Below, one piece after another: positions 27,740 through 27,933 of a DNA stretch of 27,933 nt. Within the stretch, counting starts at the first letter, position 1. Each line of letters begins with the position of its first letter. Under the pieces are notes generated by a model, which was given only the letters and a program-made list of their open reading frames with translations, ran no database searches and was not told the DNA's origin. Source of the stretch: Bipolaris cookei (lineage: Eukaryota; Ascomycota; Dothideomycetes; Pleosporales; Pleosporaceae). The stretch lies in contig NRSV01000155.1 in the NCBI GenBank assembly GCA_002286855.1, positions 1 to 27,933 of the forward strand, written 5' to 3'. A program made the translations under genes and the position numbers.

Positions 27740-27830
27740 AGTTGGGACATGTTACTTTGCAAGTGATGTTCGCGATGCCAAGAAAAAGTGTCCGGCTCGG
27801 TGGTGTGTCCGGCTCGGTGGTGCTTTACGT
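27740..27830 (-). mobile_element. Second copy of element A, 5' end only, nested in element D
   Basis: Inverse complement of 13195-13285 with no difference seen over 91 bp, including both 17-bp units and the start of the transposase frame. Flanked on the right by TA (27831-27832). The rest of the element is lost at the N. Confidence 0.92.
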
Positions 27831-27839
27831 TATACCAAA

Positions 27840-27933
27840 TTAATTGTCAGAATCGCTACTATCACTTACACTATCTATCTCAACTGCGCAGGTACGAGCG
27901 TTGTGTCCAGTCTGCTTGCAACGCCCGCACCGC
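27840..27933 (-). CDS. C-terminal end of element D transposase (partial)
   Basis: The minus-strand frame is open from the right window edge to TAA at 27842-27840. It encodes a zinc knuckle (CGRCKQTGHNARTC, CX2CX3GHX4C) and an acidic serine/aspartate tail, closely resembling the C-terminus of the element A transposase. Only about 30 residues are visible; the DNA-binding and catalytic domains would lie to the right of the window. Confidence 0.65.
   Translation of the reverse strand, partial: RCGRCKQTGHNARTCAVEIDSVSDSSDSDN

Larger units (their letters stand above)
27634..27933 (-). mobile_element. Pogo/Fot-like DNA transposon, element D, partial
   Basis: Left terminus next to TA (27632-27633) with the paired 17-bp design: AAGCGAGTCGGCCACCC (27633-27649) and AAGCGAGTCGGCCACTT (27650-27666). 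The minus strand from the right window edge encodes the C-terminal end of a pogo-like transposase, as expected if D continues past the window. A copy of element A has inserted at a TA between the two parts. The far inverted repeat is outside the window, so the boundary is inferred from design alone. Confidence 0.7.

Overview
The window looks like a transposon-rich, accessory-type stretch of a filamentous ascomycete genome, most likely a dothideomycete such as a Pleosporales plant pathogen. This is inferred from 43-54 bp introns with GTRNGT..YAG borders, Tad/I-type LINEs with microsatellite tails, many pogo/Fot-like DNA transposons flanked by TA, and stop codons of the kind left by repeat-induced point mutation (RIP). 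No ribosomal or housekeeping gene is present to fix the species.

Layout. 1-5793: a LINE cut by the left window edge, with gag-like ORF1 and EEP/RT/RNase H ORF2 joined by an ATGA overlap and ending in (TCAA)5. 5794-7053: AT-rich spacer with no convincing gene. 7055-7186: a 3'-end fragment of the same LINE subfamily. About 7187-14750: a second, diverged, intact LINE with a (TAAA)n tail. A pogo-like element (A, 13195-14742) sits inside that tail. 14745-18448: a low-copy island holding a three-exon gene for a small secreted six-cysteine protein (16443-16810, candidate effector) and a broken gene for a helix-turn-helix plus Cys/His-repeat protein (17284-18053). 18449-19957: a Ty3/gypsy protease-RT remnant with one continuous frame broken only by stops. 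Two more pogo-like elements lie in it, B (19960-21063, internally deleted) and C (21080-22539). 22846-27404: three apparently intact spliced genes: an NAD(P)-binding oxidoreductase-like protein (+), a type B carboxylesterase (-), and an HxHxDH metallo-beta-lactamase/lactonase-like hydrolase (+). From 27632: the start of a fourth pogo-like element (D) carrying a second copy of element A.

How things relate. The carboxylesterase and lactonase are divergent from a shared 397-bp promoter, and the oxidoreductase converges on the carboxylesterase, so the three may form a small detoxification or catabolic group (inference). Transposons press directly on both sides of this group, and the secreted-protein gene sits in a transposon-bounded pocket, a typical setting for fast-evolving fungal effector genes.

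The four pogo-like families A-D share one terminal design: two tandem 17-bp units inside each terminal inverted repeat, with a different sequence in each family. The gypsy remnant and element C carry stops explained by C-to-T changes, whereas both LINEs are clean. Single N characters at 7054, 14251, 21964 and 27739 all sit at repeat discontinuities. Three lie in pogo-like elements, two of them cutting into the transposase catalytic region, so they probably stand for unassembled repeat sequence.
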